From the NCBI GenBank assembly GCA_015057605.1, contig SVDX01000009.1:1-64000 (forward strand): 64,000 nt of DNA. Direction: 5' to 3'. Within the stretch, counting starts at the first letter, position 1; each line of letters begins with the position of its first letter. The DNA is from Lachnospira sp. Lineage in GTDB: Bacteria > Bacillota > Clostridia > Lachnospirales > Lachnospiraceae. A program made the position numbers and the translations under genes. The notes below the pieces were generated by a model. That model was not told where the DNA came from and searched no databases. It saw nothing but the letters and a program-made list of their open reading frames with translations. Shown piece by piece: positions 16,387 to 25,005 of this stretch.

Positions 16387-17756
16387 ACAAGCTCCTCTTC
16401 CTTCTTTTCAAAAGCAATACCAATCAATGAATAGAACAATACCGTTGTAATATTGTTTACAAAGAACAGCTCTGTAAAGAAAAATGTATTAATCAGTATT
16501 ATTCCCACAACTAAAACTGCAAACACAAAGGATTGCGAAAGTTCCTTCTTGGTAAAATAAATCCTTATAAACTCTATTATTACGCACATTAAAAATAGCA
16601 TCACTACAGCCACACCAACAATACCGGTTGCAACGTATACTGTAAGATATCCGTTGTGCGTTTCATAACCACTTTGGCTTATGTAACCATCCGGGCTATT
16701 CTCCTTAATATATTTCATATGATTTCTTGGAGAAAGTCCAAATATCTCGTTACCATCAAGTGCCTCTAAATAACCCTTCCAAATATTAAATCTGTTATTA
16801 GAAATATTTTCAACTGTGTTATCAGGTCTTTCTAATAAAGCATCATTAGCTGGCGGCAGTTCTTCATCCTCAGACGTTTGTTCTGTACTTACAACAAATT
16901 TCGGTAATATTTTCTTCAATGAAACATTAAGCCCAAAGAAAATGAGCAAGCTAAACACTACCGTAAGCAACACTGCCGATACCATAGTCATTGTTTTTAA
17001 ATTCTTTTTTAAAACGACATTTTTACCATAGCAAAGTGCGTACATTATAATTGCAAACGCTGCACATATCAGGGCTGTTCTTGAGCCCGACAAAATTACA
17101 TATACAGCATTTAAACATATATTTAATACTAATGCTGTCTTAATAAATTTGTTATTTACAGTTTTTATAAGCCATACACTTGCTGCTACCATATAAAGTG
17201 ACGTAACAGCTGCATAATTCGGATCATTAAATACACCAAACAATCTGCCTTCCATAAATCCCTGACGCCTTATTTGCCCATGCACCTCATATAAATAATT
17301 TATCTGAAGCACGTATTGCACAATTGATGCAACAACTGCAACAATCCATATTGACATCATAACCACAAATGTGATTCTTATCCATTTAAGTAAATTTTCC
17401 TTTTCAAATCGCATATAAATTGTATAAAACAATGCTATATTAATGATAAGCCAGCAAATATTTACCATATTTGAGCGATAGCCATAATCACGATTTAATA
17501 CAGCAGAAAGCACTGTCACCAATATAAATGCAATCAAAAGCTTGCCATATTTAGCCTTTAAAATATGCCTGTCAAAAATCATACTAAGGCATACCAATAA
17601 AGCTCCACCTCCTGCCAGCATAAGATAAAATGCTGAATTAACAGGTGTTATAAACTTCGCAATAGGCATAATCCTTCCAATAAGTGAATAAATTGCAAAC
17701 ACAATTGCATATATGCCTATCAGCAAATTCAATTTACCTTTAATAAGTTCCTTCAT
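16383..17756 (-). CDS. O-antigen ligase/polymerase-like membrane protein (Wzy type)
   Basis: A 457-residue protein with about 11 membrane helices and a large outer loop at ~280-360. The loop leads to the family-like GYETHNGYLTVYVATG segment, where the His is typical of Wzy_C/WaaL proteins. It is probably the polymerase that joins flipped repeat units. Low conservation makes polymerase versus ligase uncertain, but coupling to the flippase supports polymerase. It starts two bases after the preceding glycosyltransferase stop. Confidence 0.82.
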   Translation of the reverse strand: MKELIKGKLNLLIGIYAIVFAIYSLIGRIMPIAKFITPVNSAFYLMLAGGGALLVCLSMIFDRHILKAKYGKLLIAFILVTVLSAVLNRDYGYRSNMVNICWLIINIALFYTIYMRFEKENLLKWIRITFVVMMSIWIVAVVASIVQYVLQINYLYEVHGQIRRQGFMEGRLFGVFNDPNYAAVTSLYMVAASVWLIKTVNNKFIKTALVLNICLNAVYVILSGSRTALICAAFAIIMYALCYGKNVVLKKNLKTMTMVSAVLLTVVFSLLIFFGLNVSLKKILPKFVVSTEQTSEDEELPPANDALLERPDNTVENISNNRFNIWKGYLEALDGNEIFGLSPRNHMKYIKENSPDGYISQSGYETHNGYLTVYVATGIVGVAVVMLFLMCVIIEFIRIYFTKKELSQSFVFAVLVVGIILINTFFFTELFFVNNITTVLFYSLIGIAFEKKEEELV

Positions 17757-17758
17757 TC

Positions 17759-18847
17759 TTATCGTTCACTCTCAATCAATTCAATCCATTTATTAACAAT
17801 TGTCTCTTTAGAAAACTGTTCTATTCCCTTTGATGCATTAGCTGCAAAGGTCCTTCTTTTTTCATCGTTGCCAATAAGTTCTAAAAGCTTATCAGCCATA
17901 CATTCTATATCATATGTCGGTATCAAATATCCGTTAACATTATTTTCTACAATTTCTGCAGGTCCCGTCATACAGTCAAAGCTTACAATCGGCAAATTAT
18001 TAGCCTTCGCCTCTAAAAGCACTAAAGGCAGACCCTCTCTGTACGAGGTAAGCACAAATACGCCATAATCCTTATAAAGCTTAGGTATATTGTCGCTTCT
18101 TCCCTTTAAAATAACCTTGTCGCAAAGTCCATTTTCCTCTATAAGCTTCTTTGTTTCTAAAAAGGTTTCGCCATCGCCATAAATATGCCACTGCCAATCA
18201 TTTTGCTCTGCAAATATAAGCTTTGCCACTTTAACAAGCATATCATAGCCCTTTTCTTTTCCAAATCTACCAACAGAAAGCAATAATTTACTACCTTCGT
18301 TATATTCATGTGCATTTTCAAGTGTAGCATCGTCAATACTATTATAAATATAACATACCTTACTTTTCTTCAAATGAAAACGCTCTATATAATCATTTTT
18401 ACTTCTTTTTGTAAGCGTAACAACCTTGTGTGAAACAAATGCACTTATTCTTCTAATGTAGCGTATATCCTTACGTTCCCACTGATTCATAAGTGCGCCG
18501 TGGTCGCAAAAATAAAAGCGGCATTTTGAAAAATACGCCACAAGACTTGTACTTATTCCTGCATAGTTTCCCATAACAATAGCATCACCTATATTGTTGT
18601 CTTTAAGGAATTTCTTTAGTGGCTTATACACGCTTGTCATTGTATTTCTAAGTCTCATTTCTTCCTCAAAAAGTGCAATATAAGTAACCTTATCATTAAA
18701 TTTATAAGGAATCTCTTTATTTTTTCCAAATATACTTATAACATATACTCTATACTTGCAAGTCAGCGCATTCGCAAGTGTTTCCGCCACTTTTTCCGCA
18801 CCGCCAAGCACCGACATGTCATATGTGACAAAGCAAATATTTCTCAT
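17759..18847 (-). CDS. Glycosyltransferase family 4
   Basis: A 362-residue GT-B enzyme. The N-terminal domain opens with CFVTYDMSVLGGAEKVAETLA. The nucleotide-binding C-terminal domain has LLSVGRFGKEKGYDML and the E-x7-E region SYREGLPLVLLEAKANN, which binds the donor phosphate. Retaining enzyme that adds one sugar to the lipid-linked repeat unit. Specificity is not readable. It lies between a family 2 enzyme and the Wzy-like gene. Confidence 0.9.
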   Translation of the reverse strand: MRNICFVTYDMSVLGGAEKVAETLANALTCKYRVYVISIFGKNKEIPYKFNDKVTYIALFEEEMRLRNTMTSVYKPLKKFLKDNNIGDAIVMGNYAGISTSLVAYFSKCRFYFCDHGALMNQWERKDIRYIRRISAFVSHKVVTLTKRSKNDYIERFHLKKSKVCYIYNSIDDATLENAHEYNEGSKLLLSVGRFGKEKGYDMLVKVAKLIFAEQNDWQWHIYGDGETFLETKKLIEENGLCDKVILKGRSDNIPKLYKDYGVFVLTSYREGLPLVLLEAKANNLPIVSFDCMTGPAEIVENNVNGYLIPTYDIECMADKLLELIGNDEKRRTFAANASKGIEQFSKETIVNKWIELIESER

Positions 18848-18860
18848 ACCGGCAACCTTT

Positions 18861-19826
18861 CTAACCCTGTTGTTTTCGCATGTTAGCTAACATTAATTTT
18901 CTGTACAGACGCACATTTATCAATAAAGCAATCGCTGCAATTCTTCTTGATTTTCTAAAATATTTATTGAAGAAAATATCTATAGCATTGCGTTTTAAAT
19001 GCTTTACCACCCTGCTGTAATACTCATTTTTAGAATAATTTTCTAAAAGCAATATTCTATCGAGCACCGTAAAATATGCCCAATTAAGTCTAAACGTCGC
19101 TTGTGGCATAATAGCAGGATACTTATCCTTTATTAGCTTTAAATTAATTGTATATGCATCAACTAAATCGTAATCCCTTTTCTTAAAAGGTGTAGTTGTA
19201 ATACTTCCTTCCCTATGCACATAATAATACAAAGGTTTTGTAGTAACAGCCACCTTCTTTATAATCTGCATAAGCTTAGTTGTAAAAAATGCGTCCTCAT
19301 ATAATCTTCCAACCGGAAATTCAATGCTTTTATAAATGTCCGTTTTAATAAGCTTATTACATATAGAACCCGGAATTAATTCACCCACCATAATGTGCCC
19401 AAAGGCTTCTACATTATCGCAAACAAATTCCTTTTGTTCTTTGCATTGAGGCACCATATTTTTACCATAAACATTGCAGATTCCGCCTGCTGCCATATCA
19501 CAGTCATTGTCCTTAATAAGTCTTACTAATATCTCAATCATATCTGTGGCAATATAATCATCACTATCAATGCATATTGCATATTCACCTAAAGCCATCG
19601 CTATACCAACATTTCTTGCATCAGAAAGTCCGCCATTTTCTTTGTTAATCAGGCGTACTCTATTATCCATTTTTTCGTATTCAGCTGCGATTTGCGCAGA
19701 GCTATCCTTAGTACCATCATTTACAAGAATTACTTCTAAATCTGTATATGTCTGCGCTAATATTGAATCTACGCATTTGTTTAAATATTTTTCCACATTG
19801 TATATTGGAACAATTACACTAACCAT
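18861..19826 (-). CDS. Glycosyltransferase family 2
   Basis: A 321-residue family 2 enzyme. Clear start MVSVIVPIYNVEKYLNKCVDS, the EVILVNDGTKDSSAQIA segment, and the metal site AICIDSDDYIA near residue 90. The N-terminal catalytic half resembles the gene at 13886 but the C-terminal half differs, so the two likely use different acceptors. GGAGATAGT precedes the ATG. It directly follows tarJ in the operon. Confidence 0.88.
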   Translation of the reverse strand: MVSVIVPIYNVEKYLNKCVDSILAQTYTDLEVILVNDGTKDSSAQIAAEYEKMDNRVRLINKENGGLSDARNVGIAMALGEYAICIDSDDYIATDMIEILVRLIKDNDCDMAAGGICNVYGKNMVPQCKEQKEFVCDNVEAFGHIMVGELIPGSICNKLIKTDIYKSIEFPVGRLYEDAFFTTKLMQIIKKVAVTTKPLYYYVHREGSITTTPFKKRDYDLVDAYTINLKLIKDKYPAIMPQATFRLNWAYFTVLDRILLLENYSKNEYYSRVVKHLKRNAIDIFFNKYFRKSRRIAAIALLINVRLYRKLMLANMRKQQG

Positions 19827-19839
19827 ACTATCTCCATTT

Positions 19840-20853
19840 TTAGAGATTCCACTTAAATACCGTCTTAAATGGGGTATTAAAGTCTGTTCGGAATACTCTA
19901 TGAATATCCTCTATGCTACTAACAGGCTTGTCCTCGTATATAATCAAATTAAGTCTGTTGATAAATTCTTTATCTTGCATATATTTCACTGCATTTATAA
20001 AATCTTCTCTTCCTGAACGACTGCTACCCACAAAGGTAAGTCCCTTTTCAAGAATATCTCTTGTATTAATAGCCACCTTGTTTTCACTTACGCCCATAAG
20101 CATAACGCTACCCTGTGGCAAAATGTATTTTATAATATCATCAATTGCGTAGTAGCTTCCTTCACCGCCACAACACTCAAAAGCATGTGATACATAAAAA
20201 TCCTTTGGTAGGGCATCTGTTAGATACGTTGCATCTGCAAAAGAAAAATACGCAAGCTTTCTTGGATTACGGCCTATAACCACAATCTCACTATCCTTAA
20301 AGGTATTTTTAAGAATTGAGGCTACAACAAAGGATAAGCTTCCATCGCCCCACACCGCAATTCTTTCTCTTTGAGTATGTGAAAGTGCAGCAAATCTGCT
20401 TACTGCATGCACACCTACACTTACAAATTCTGTTACTGCGCCAATATGCGACGGAACATTTTCAAGTGAAACCAGTCTGTTGGCGCTTATGTCCACATAT
20501 TCTCTTAAAAAACCGTCATAACCACTTGAAAGAAAATACGAACCCTTACGGTAATTTTCATATATAATATCACTTTCCGCCGTAGGTGTATTAGGTATCA
20601 TAGCAACCAATTCGCCGTTTTTAAAGGTATTACTGCCATCGTATACTACCTCTCCACAGCACTCATGTATAAGTGCCATTGGAAGCTTCTTTGAAAGTAC
20701 CGCCTGATCTCTTTGGCCAAGATAATATCTTTGATCTGCATGGCATATAGCCATATACTTTGGTTTTACAATTACCTTGTCTCCAAATTCTATATCATCA
20801 TATTTAATTGAAAATACCTGGGGACTAACCAGCTGATAAATGTAATTAATCAA
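19840..20853 (-). CDS. tarJ: Ribulose-5-phosphate reductase TarJ-like (zinc MDR family)
   Basis: A 337-residue medium-chain dehydrogenase. Zinc ligands are visible at ICHADQ (C37) and LIHECCGEVV (H63, E64). A nucleotide-binding stretch (IAVWGDGSLSFVVASILKN) replaces the usual GxGxxG. TarJ reduces ribulose 5-phosphate to ribitol 5-phosphate with NADPH; TarI next door activates it. The start codon is TTG at 20851-20853, with GGAGG eight bases upstream, and overlaps the tarI end by eight bases, showing coupling. A general alcohol dehydrogenase role is possible but unlikely given the partner. Confidence 0.85.
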   Translation of the reverse strand: MINYIYQLVSPQVFSIKYDDIEFGDKVIVKPKYMAICHADQRYYLGQRDQAVLSKKLPMALIHECCGEVVYDGSNTFKNGELVAMIPNTPTAESDIIYENYRKGSYFLSSGYDGFLREYVDISANRLVSLENVPSHIGAVTEFVSVGVHAVSRFAALSHTQRERIAVWGDGSLSFVVASILKNTFKDSEIVVIGRNPRKLAYFSFADATYLTDALPKDFYVSHAFECCGGEGSYYAIDDIIKYILPQGSVMLMGVSENKVAINTRDILEKGLTFVGSSRSGREDFINAVKYMQDKEFINRLNLIIYEDKPVSSIEDIHRVFRTDFNTPFKTVFKWNL

Positions 20854-21562
20854 TTAAATTTCCTCCAACCATTGCCTTAGCAATTTTATAGTCACTAACT
20901 GTTGTTATCTTAATATTTGATATTTCACCTTCTACAAGGTGTACTGGTGTGTTTCTTACAACGCCCATCTTACATGCATCTGTAAGAATTTCCTTTTCTT
21001 CCTCAGTAAGCTCACCATAAAGCTTCTTTAAAAGATTGATTTTGAAGCTTTGAGGAGTCTGACCCTGATACATTTTTCTTCTGTCCGGAATATCGCTAAT
21101 TACCTTTCCATCCCCCGAAACAACTATTGTATCAATAGCGCCAACTACTGTATCGCAAGCATCATACTTAATAACTGCCTCAATATTGTCCTCGAGTATT
21201 CTTGAAGTAACAAATGGTCTTACTGAGTCATGTGTTATTATGTAATTATCCTCTGCTTCTCCAAATTTAGCTTCTATATCTGCAACAATATTCATAATTG
21301 TTGAGTTTCTGTCAGCACCTCCGGCTACGACATAAATGTCTTCCTTTCTAACCTTAATATGCTTTTCAATTAAATCCTGCATATGGAAAAGCCAGCTTGG
21401 ATGCACTCCTATAAATATCTTATCAATCTTGTTGCACAATATAAATTTTTCCAAAGTGTGAATAATAATAGGCTTATCACCCAACTCTAAGAATTGCTTA
21501 GGCATATCTGCTATATTCATTCTTGAACCTACGCCACCTGCTAAAATTGCTCCAAAAATCAT
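20846..21562 (-). CDS. tarI: Ribitol-5-phosphate cytidylyltransferase TarI (IspD family)
   Basis: A 238-residue nucleotidyltransferase of the IspD/TarI family: GAILAGGVGSRM loop at 4-15, MPKQFLELGDKPIIIHTLEKF, and the HDSVRPFV segment. IspD (MEP pathway) and TarI (CDP-ribitol) cannot be told apart by eye. Pairing with tarJ, TTG-coupled, makes CDP-ribitol synthesis the best call. The ATG at 21560-21562 overlaps the stop of the GT14 gene by four bases (ATGA). An in-frame ATG seven codons upstream lacks a good ribosome site. Confidence 0.85.
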   Translation of the reverse strand: MIFGAILAGGVGSRMNIADMPKQFLELGDKPIIIHTLEKFILCNKIDKIFIGVHPSWLFHMQDLIEKHIKVRKEDIYVVAGGADRNSTIMNIVADIEAKFGEAEDNYIITHDSVRPFVTSRILEDNIEAVIKYDACDTVVGAIDTIVVSGDGKVISDIPDRRKMYQGQTPQSFKINLLKKLYGELTEEEKEILTDACKMGVVRNTPVHLVEGEISNIKITTVSDYKIAKAMVGGNLID

Positions 21563-22416
21563 AATGTTTTCATTCCCTTCCATATCTTTTCTATTATGTC
21601 ATTATCAACATTTTCATCAAACTTTCTTGCAAATAGCATTTTACTGCCTGCAAGCTCGTTATAATCCTCCATCTTAAAGGTATAAGGCTTTCCTCTTTCC
21701 CAATCTATAAGACGAATTTCATCTTCTGAAATGTTTTCTTTATATTTTGAGTTCCATATAATGGTTTGCTTATAAACCTCATCAGCACACAAAGAATATT
21801 TAAAATGCTTTTTAATAAATTTTTCCCTGCTTAAAATATATTTTGCGCAGTCGCCTGTGATACTAACCCAATTAGCACCATATTTTACTTCTATGCCCTT
21901 ACTTCTGTCAATTTTACACAAACCTTGAAGCTTTAGAAGTATTCTTTGCATTCTTCCTACCATTCGGTACGTAAAGTTACTTTCATCGCGTCCTGCAAAC
22001 TGCTGTAAAAGGTAATACTTGCTTATTCTCTTTCTAATCGCCTCATCAGACAGCTTATCAAGAATCTGCACATATTCCTTACCTTTATTTTCATCAAAGA
22101 ATCTTAGAATTTCTTCCTGACTTCTAAGTGGCAAATCCACGCCCGAAATAATATGCACATAATCGTAAGCCTCCGTATTTAACGCTTCCTTCATAAGATT
22201 AAGCTCATATTTAATCTGCGAATATGCGCCCCAGTTAACCTTAACACGCTTTACATACTTTAGCTTTGATTTATTCGTTGTAAGCTTTGGCAACACCTTT
22301 ACCTTTTTGTCAATGTGAACATATATGTCCACTCTTTCATGGTCGATTGTATCAATAAGCTTTTGCAAAAGCGAAAATTGGCTGTGAGCCGCTATCAAAT
22401 ACGCATGCTTACCCAT
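21559..22416 (-). CDS. Core-2/I-branching-type glycosyltransferase (family GT14)
   Basis: A 285-residue protein with the core-2/I-branching pattern: HAYLIAAHSQFSLLQKLI, VDIYVHIDKK, VNWGAYSQIKYELNLMKEAL, then HIISGVDLPLRSQEEI, and GANWVSITGDCAKYIL. Family members transfer GlcNAc or xylose to a branch position; bacterial members are common in capsule loci. The ATG at 22414-22416 has GGAG six bases upstream and overlaps the end of licD by eight bases. It lies between licD and tarI, so it may build the arm that the ribitol module decorates (inference). Confidence 0.85.
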   Translation of the reverse strand: MGKHAYLIAAHSQFSLLQKLIDTIDHERVDIYVHIDKKVKVLPKLTTNKSKLKYVKRVKVNWGAYSQIKYELNLMKEALNTEAYDYVHIISGVDLPLRSQEEILRFFDENKGKEYVQILDKLSDEAIRKRISKYYLLQQFAGRDESNFTYRMVGRMQRILLKLQGLCKIDRSKGIEVKYGANWVSITGDCAKYILSREKFIKKHFKYSLCADEVYKQTIIWNSKYKENISEDEIRLIDWERGKPYTFKMEDYNELAGSKMLFARKFDENVDNDIIEKIWKGMKTL

Positions 22417-23287
22417 TCTTTTCTCCATTCTTACAATAATACACGCCTTTATATTTCAAATAAGAATTATCCAAATCCATAAACTCTACATCATGATGAG
22501 CAACCTGTTTTTCAACCGGTGGCATTTTCATATAATCGCCAAATGCAATTCTTAAATACTCGTCATAGCCCACTGGTATAGGCATCTTTGTATCTTCAAA
22601 ATCCACAAAAATTGCGCTGTCAAATGCTTTCCTTGGATATACATTTTTCATATATCCAGGTCCTGCACAAAGTTCTGTCATACTTTCGCATTTATCAAGT
22701 TCATACTTTGACATCTGCTTTTCAGCAAATTTCCATATTCTATAACGAAGTCCCTTAAAAGGTACTAATACAAATGCTATCTTTGCCATCATAGCCTTTT
22801 TCTTACCATGATTAACAGGAATTAGCTGTGCACAAAACAAGGAATATATCATGCCCCAGAATAATTGCATTTTTCTCTTAAATGAACTACTTGGACAACC
22901 ATCTATCGGAAAAATATCCAGTGCCACACCATGAGAAATGTCTAAGTCCTTTTGATATGGTTTTATCTGTGTAGTATTATTATCCCTGATTGTTATAAAC
23001 AAATTGTGATCAATCATTGTTCTTTTAGGTCTTAAAATGGAATATGCTTCATTATCTGCCTTTTTCTTCCACAATCTGTATAATTTTTCATAATCCTTAC
23101 GTGGCATAAAAAAGTCCAAATCATCATCCCACGGAATAAAACCGCCATGTCTTATTGCACCTATACAACCACCACCGCAAAAATAAGTCAGCAAATTATT
23201 TTCCTTACAAAATTCCACAAAATATTTTGCCATCTCAAGACTTTTTAATTGTAGTTTTCTTAAGTCTTCTTTTGATATCTCAGCCAT
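22409..23287 (-). CDS. LicD family phosphotransferase, probably ribitol-phosphate
   Basis: A 292-residue LicD/fukutin-type enzyme. The signature CGGGCIGAIRHGGFIPWDDD at ~37-56 gives the acidic metal site (D54-D58), with DIFPIDGCP near 115. Bacterial LicD proteins move phosphocholine from CDP-choline to glycans. The animal relatives fukutin and FKRP move ribitol 5-phosphate from CDP-ribitol. No choline genes (licA/B/C) are in the window, while the CDP-ribitol enzymes TarI and TarJ lie two genes downstream, so ribitol phosphate is the better guess. Confidence 0.85.
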   Translation of the reverse strand: MAEISKEDLRKLQLKSLEMAKYFVEFCKENNLLTYFCGGGCIGAIRHGGFIPWDDDLDFFMPRKDYEKLYRLWKKKADNEAYSILRPKRTMIDHNLFITIRDNNTTQIKPYQKDLDISHGVALDIFPIDGCPSSSFKRKMQLFWGMIYSLFCAQLIPVNHGKKKAMMAKIAFVLVPFKGLRYRIWKFAEKQMSKYELDKCESMTELCAGPGYMKNVYPRKAFDSAIFVDFEDTKMPIPVGYDEYLRIAFGDYMKMPPVEKQVAHHDVEFMDLDNSYLKYKGVYYCKNGEKNG

Positions 23288-23289
23288 AA

Positions 23290-24303
23290 TTAAGCCTTTC
23301 TTTTCATATATTTTTTCCTAAATACCGGAATCTTAATGATACCAACAATCGTTCCAATTCCATAGCTTATATGCAATATTGGAAATATAAATGGCAACAA
23401 AAGATTACAAGCATTAAATTTATTCTTTACAATCGCAAATATGCTCATAAGCAAATCAACTGCTAAATATAAGCTCCACATAAGTGTCGCAAAAAATGGA
23501 TATCCTACCAATGCTAATACGCTTGTAAATATAATACCCATCACAAAGCAAAATGGCACAAAATGAAATAGTGATAAGCATCCTGGACATACTGATGCTG
23601 TAAGTCCAATCCAATATCCATTGCCATATTTTTGCTTAACCATAGCTTTAAGGCTTGAACGCGCATGCTGATACGAAACTATATTTTCATCATAGCAAAT
23701 CTTATATCCAGCTTTACGAATTCTGTAATGAAATTCATTATCCTCAGTTCTTCCCAGCATTTCATCAAAATGTCCTACAGTCTTAATAACTTCTCTTTTA
23801 TACATTCCGTGAAACAAGGAATTAACATAGCTTCTCTTTTTTGCCTTTCTATAAGGTGCAAAGCTTGAACCAAACATCGAATCTTCTGCTAAAAGAAGAG
23901 TTTCCTTAAACGGCGTTTTATCAACAATAATATTAGGTCTTGGACCTCCACTTACAGCCTCACCGCTTTCAATTACCTCAACATTTTTAGCGATAAAATC
24001 AGCCGGTATGCTTGCGTGAGCATCTATTCTTACCATAACATCACCATTGAAGTTATCAATAACTGTATTCCAGCCGCTCGCCTGAATACGACCCACATTA
24101 TCAAGCACCAAAATACCATAATACTCATCCTTATGCTCATTAGCAAATTGCTCAAACATTTCCTTAGTTCTATCAGTAGACATACTGTTTACCAATATAA
24201 GCTCAATATTCTTTTTATCATACGTCTGATTGTATAAATCAGATAAAAGGGCATCCAACACCTTTTCCTCATTAAAGGCTACTACGCCTATCGACACTAC
24301 CAT
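23290..24303 (-). CDS. Membrane glycosyltransferase family 2 (ExoA-like)
   Basis: A 337-residue enzyme. The N-terminal GT-A domain reads SIGVVAFNEEKVLDALLSDLYNQ, with DVMVRIDAHASIPADFI giving the DxD-like site and GRTEDNEFHYRIRKAG the later acidic/RxxR-like segment. Two to four membrane helices occupy residues ~245-325. Layout resembles ExoA-type glycosyltransferases that act on lipid-linked sugars at the membrane. Third gene of the operon, straight after the initiating phosphoglycosyltransferase, so it may add the second sugar. Confidence 0.87.
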   Translation of the reverse strand: MVVSIGVVAFNEEKVLDALLSDLYNQTYDKKNIELILVNSMSTDRTKEMFEQFANEHKDEYYGILVLDNVGRIQASGWNTVIDNFNGDVMVRIDAHASIPADFIAKNVEVIESGEAVSGGPRPNIIVDKTPFKETLLLAEDSMFGSSFAPYRKAKKRSYVNSLFHGMYKREVIKTVGHFDEMLGRTEDNEFHYRIRKAGYKICYDENIVSYQHARSSLKAMVKQKYGNGYWIGLTASVCPGCLSLFHFVPFCFVMGIIFTSVLALVGYPFFATLMWSLYLAVDLLMSIFAIVKNKFNACNLLLPFIFPILHISYGIGTIVGIIKIPVFRKKYMKRKA

Positions 24304-24312
24304 ACGGTTCTC

Positions 24313-24993
24313 CTATTTTAATACTGCAAATACAGTTCTAAACATCGTTTTAATGTCACTAAATATACTGAATTTCTTAATGCTTTCAAGATTGTATTTC
24401 ATTTTTTGTGGAAGCACCTGATTAACATATATCTCATCAGTATCCTCACCACCTGCTAAAAGCTTTTCTTCATCTTTGTATTCAATGCTTGCCTCAGAAG
24501 TTATGCCAGCCGGCAAAAGAAGTGTGGCATACATGCTGTCCGTATAACGCTCCACATATTTTTTAACTTCCGGTCTTGTCCCTACAAAGGACATATCTCC
24601 AGCAAATACATTAAATAGCTGTGGTAGCTCATCAAGTCTTACTCCTCTTAGCTTTGCACCTACCTTAGTAATTCTTGCATCATTGTTAGTTGTTACCTGG
24701 GAGCCTATCTTGTCCGCATTATTAACCATAGTTCTGAATTTAAAAATGCGAAACTCCTTGCCATATCTTGTAATTCTAACCTGTCTAAACATCACAGGCC
24801 CCTTTGAATCGCATTTTATAAGAATTGCAAGAATTGCAAATATTGGCAATAACACTATAATCATTATACCTGAAACAACAATATCAAATACTCTCTTTAA
24901 AAATAAGCTAAGCTTTTTCTTTTGCAGGATGTCGTAATATTCCTTTACGGCATCATTTTGCATATACTCAGGCAATTCATTAAACTTTAACAT
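24313..24993 (-). CDS. Initiating phosphoglycosyltransferase (PglC/bacterial sugar transferase family)
   Basis: A 226-residue monotopic sugar transferase with one re-entrant membrane helix (~38-60). Next comes KGPVMFRQVRITRYGKEFRIFKFRTM, then the catalytic Asp-Glu pair in VRLDELPQLFNVFAGDMSFVGTRPE. It moves a sugar 1-phosphate from a UDP-sugar to undecaprenyl phosphate, starting each repeat unit. Small size and lack of the N-terminal domain are PglC-like rather than WbaP-like. The neighbouring aminotransferase and the dehydratase at the operon end suggest a 4-amino-6-deoxy-GlcNAc-type first sugar (inference). Confidence 0.92.
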   Translation of the reverse strand: MLKFNELPEYMQNDAVKEYYDILQKKKLSLFLKRVFDIVVSGIMIIVLLPIFAILAILIKCDSKGPVMFRQVRITRYGKEFRIFKFRTMVNNADKIGSQVTTNNDARITKVGAKLRGVRLDELPQLFNVFAGDMSFVGTRPEVKKYVERYTDSMYATLLLPAGITSEASIEYKDEEKLLAGGEDTDEIYVNQVLPQKMKYNLESIKKFSIFSDIKTMFRTVFAVLK

Positions 24994-25005
24994 AAACTAT
25001 TTCCT

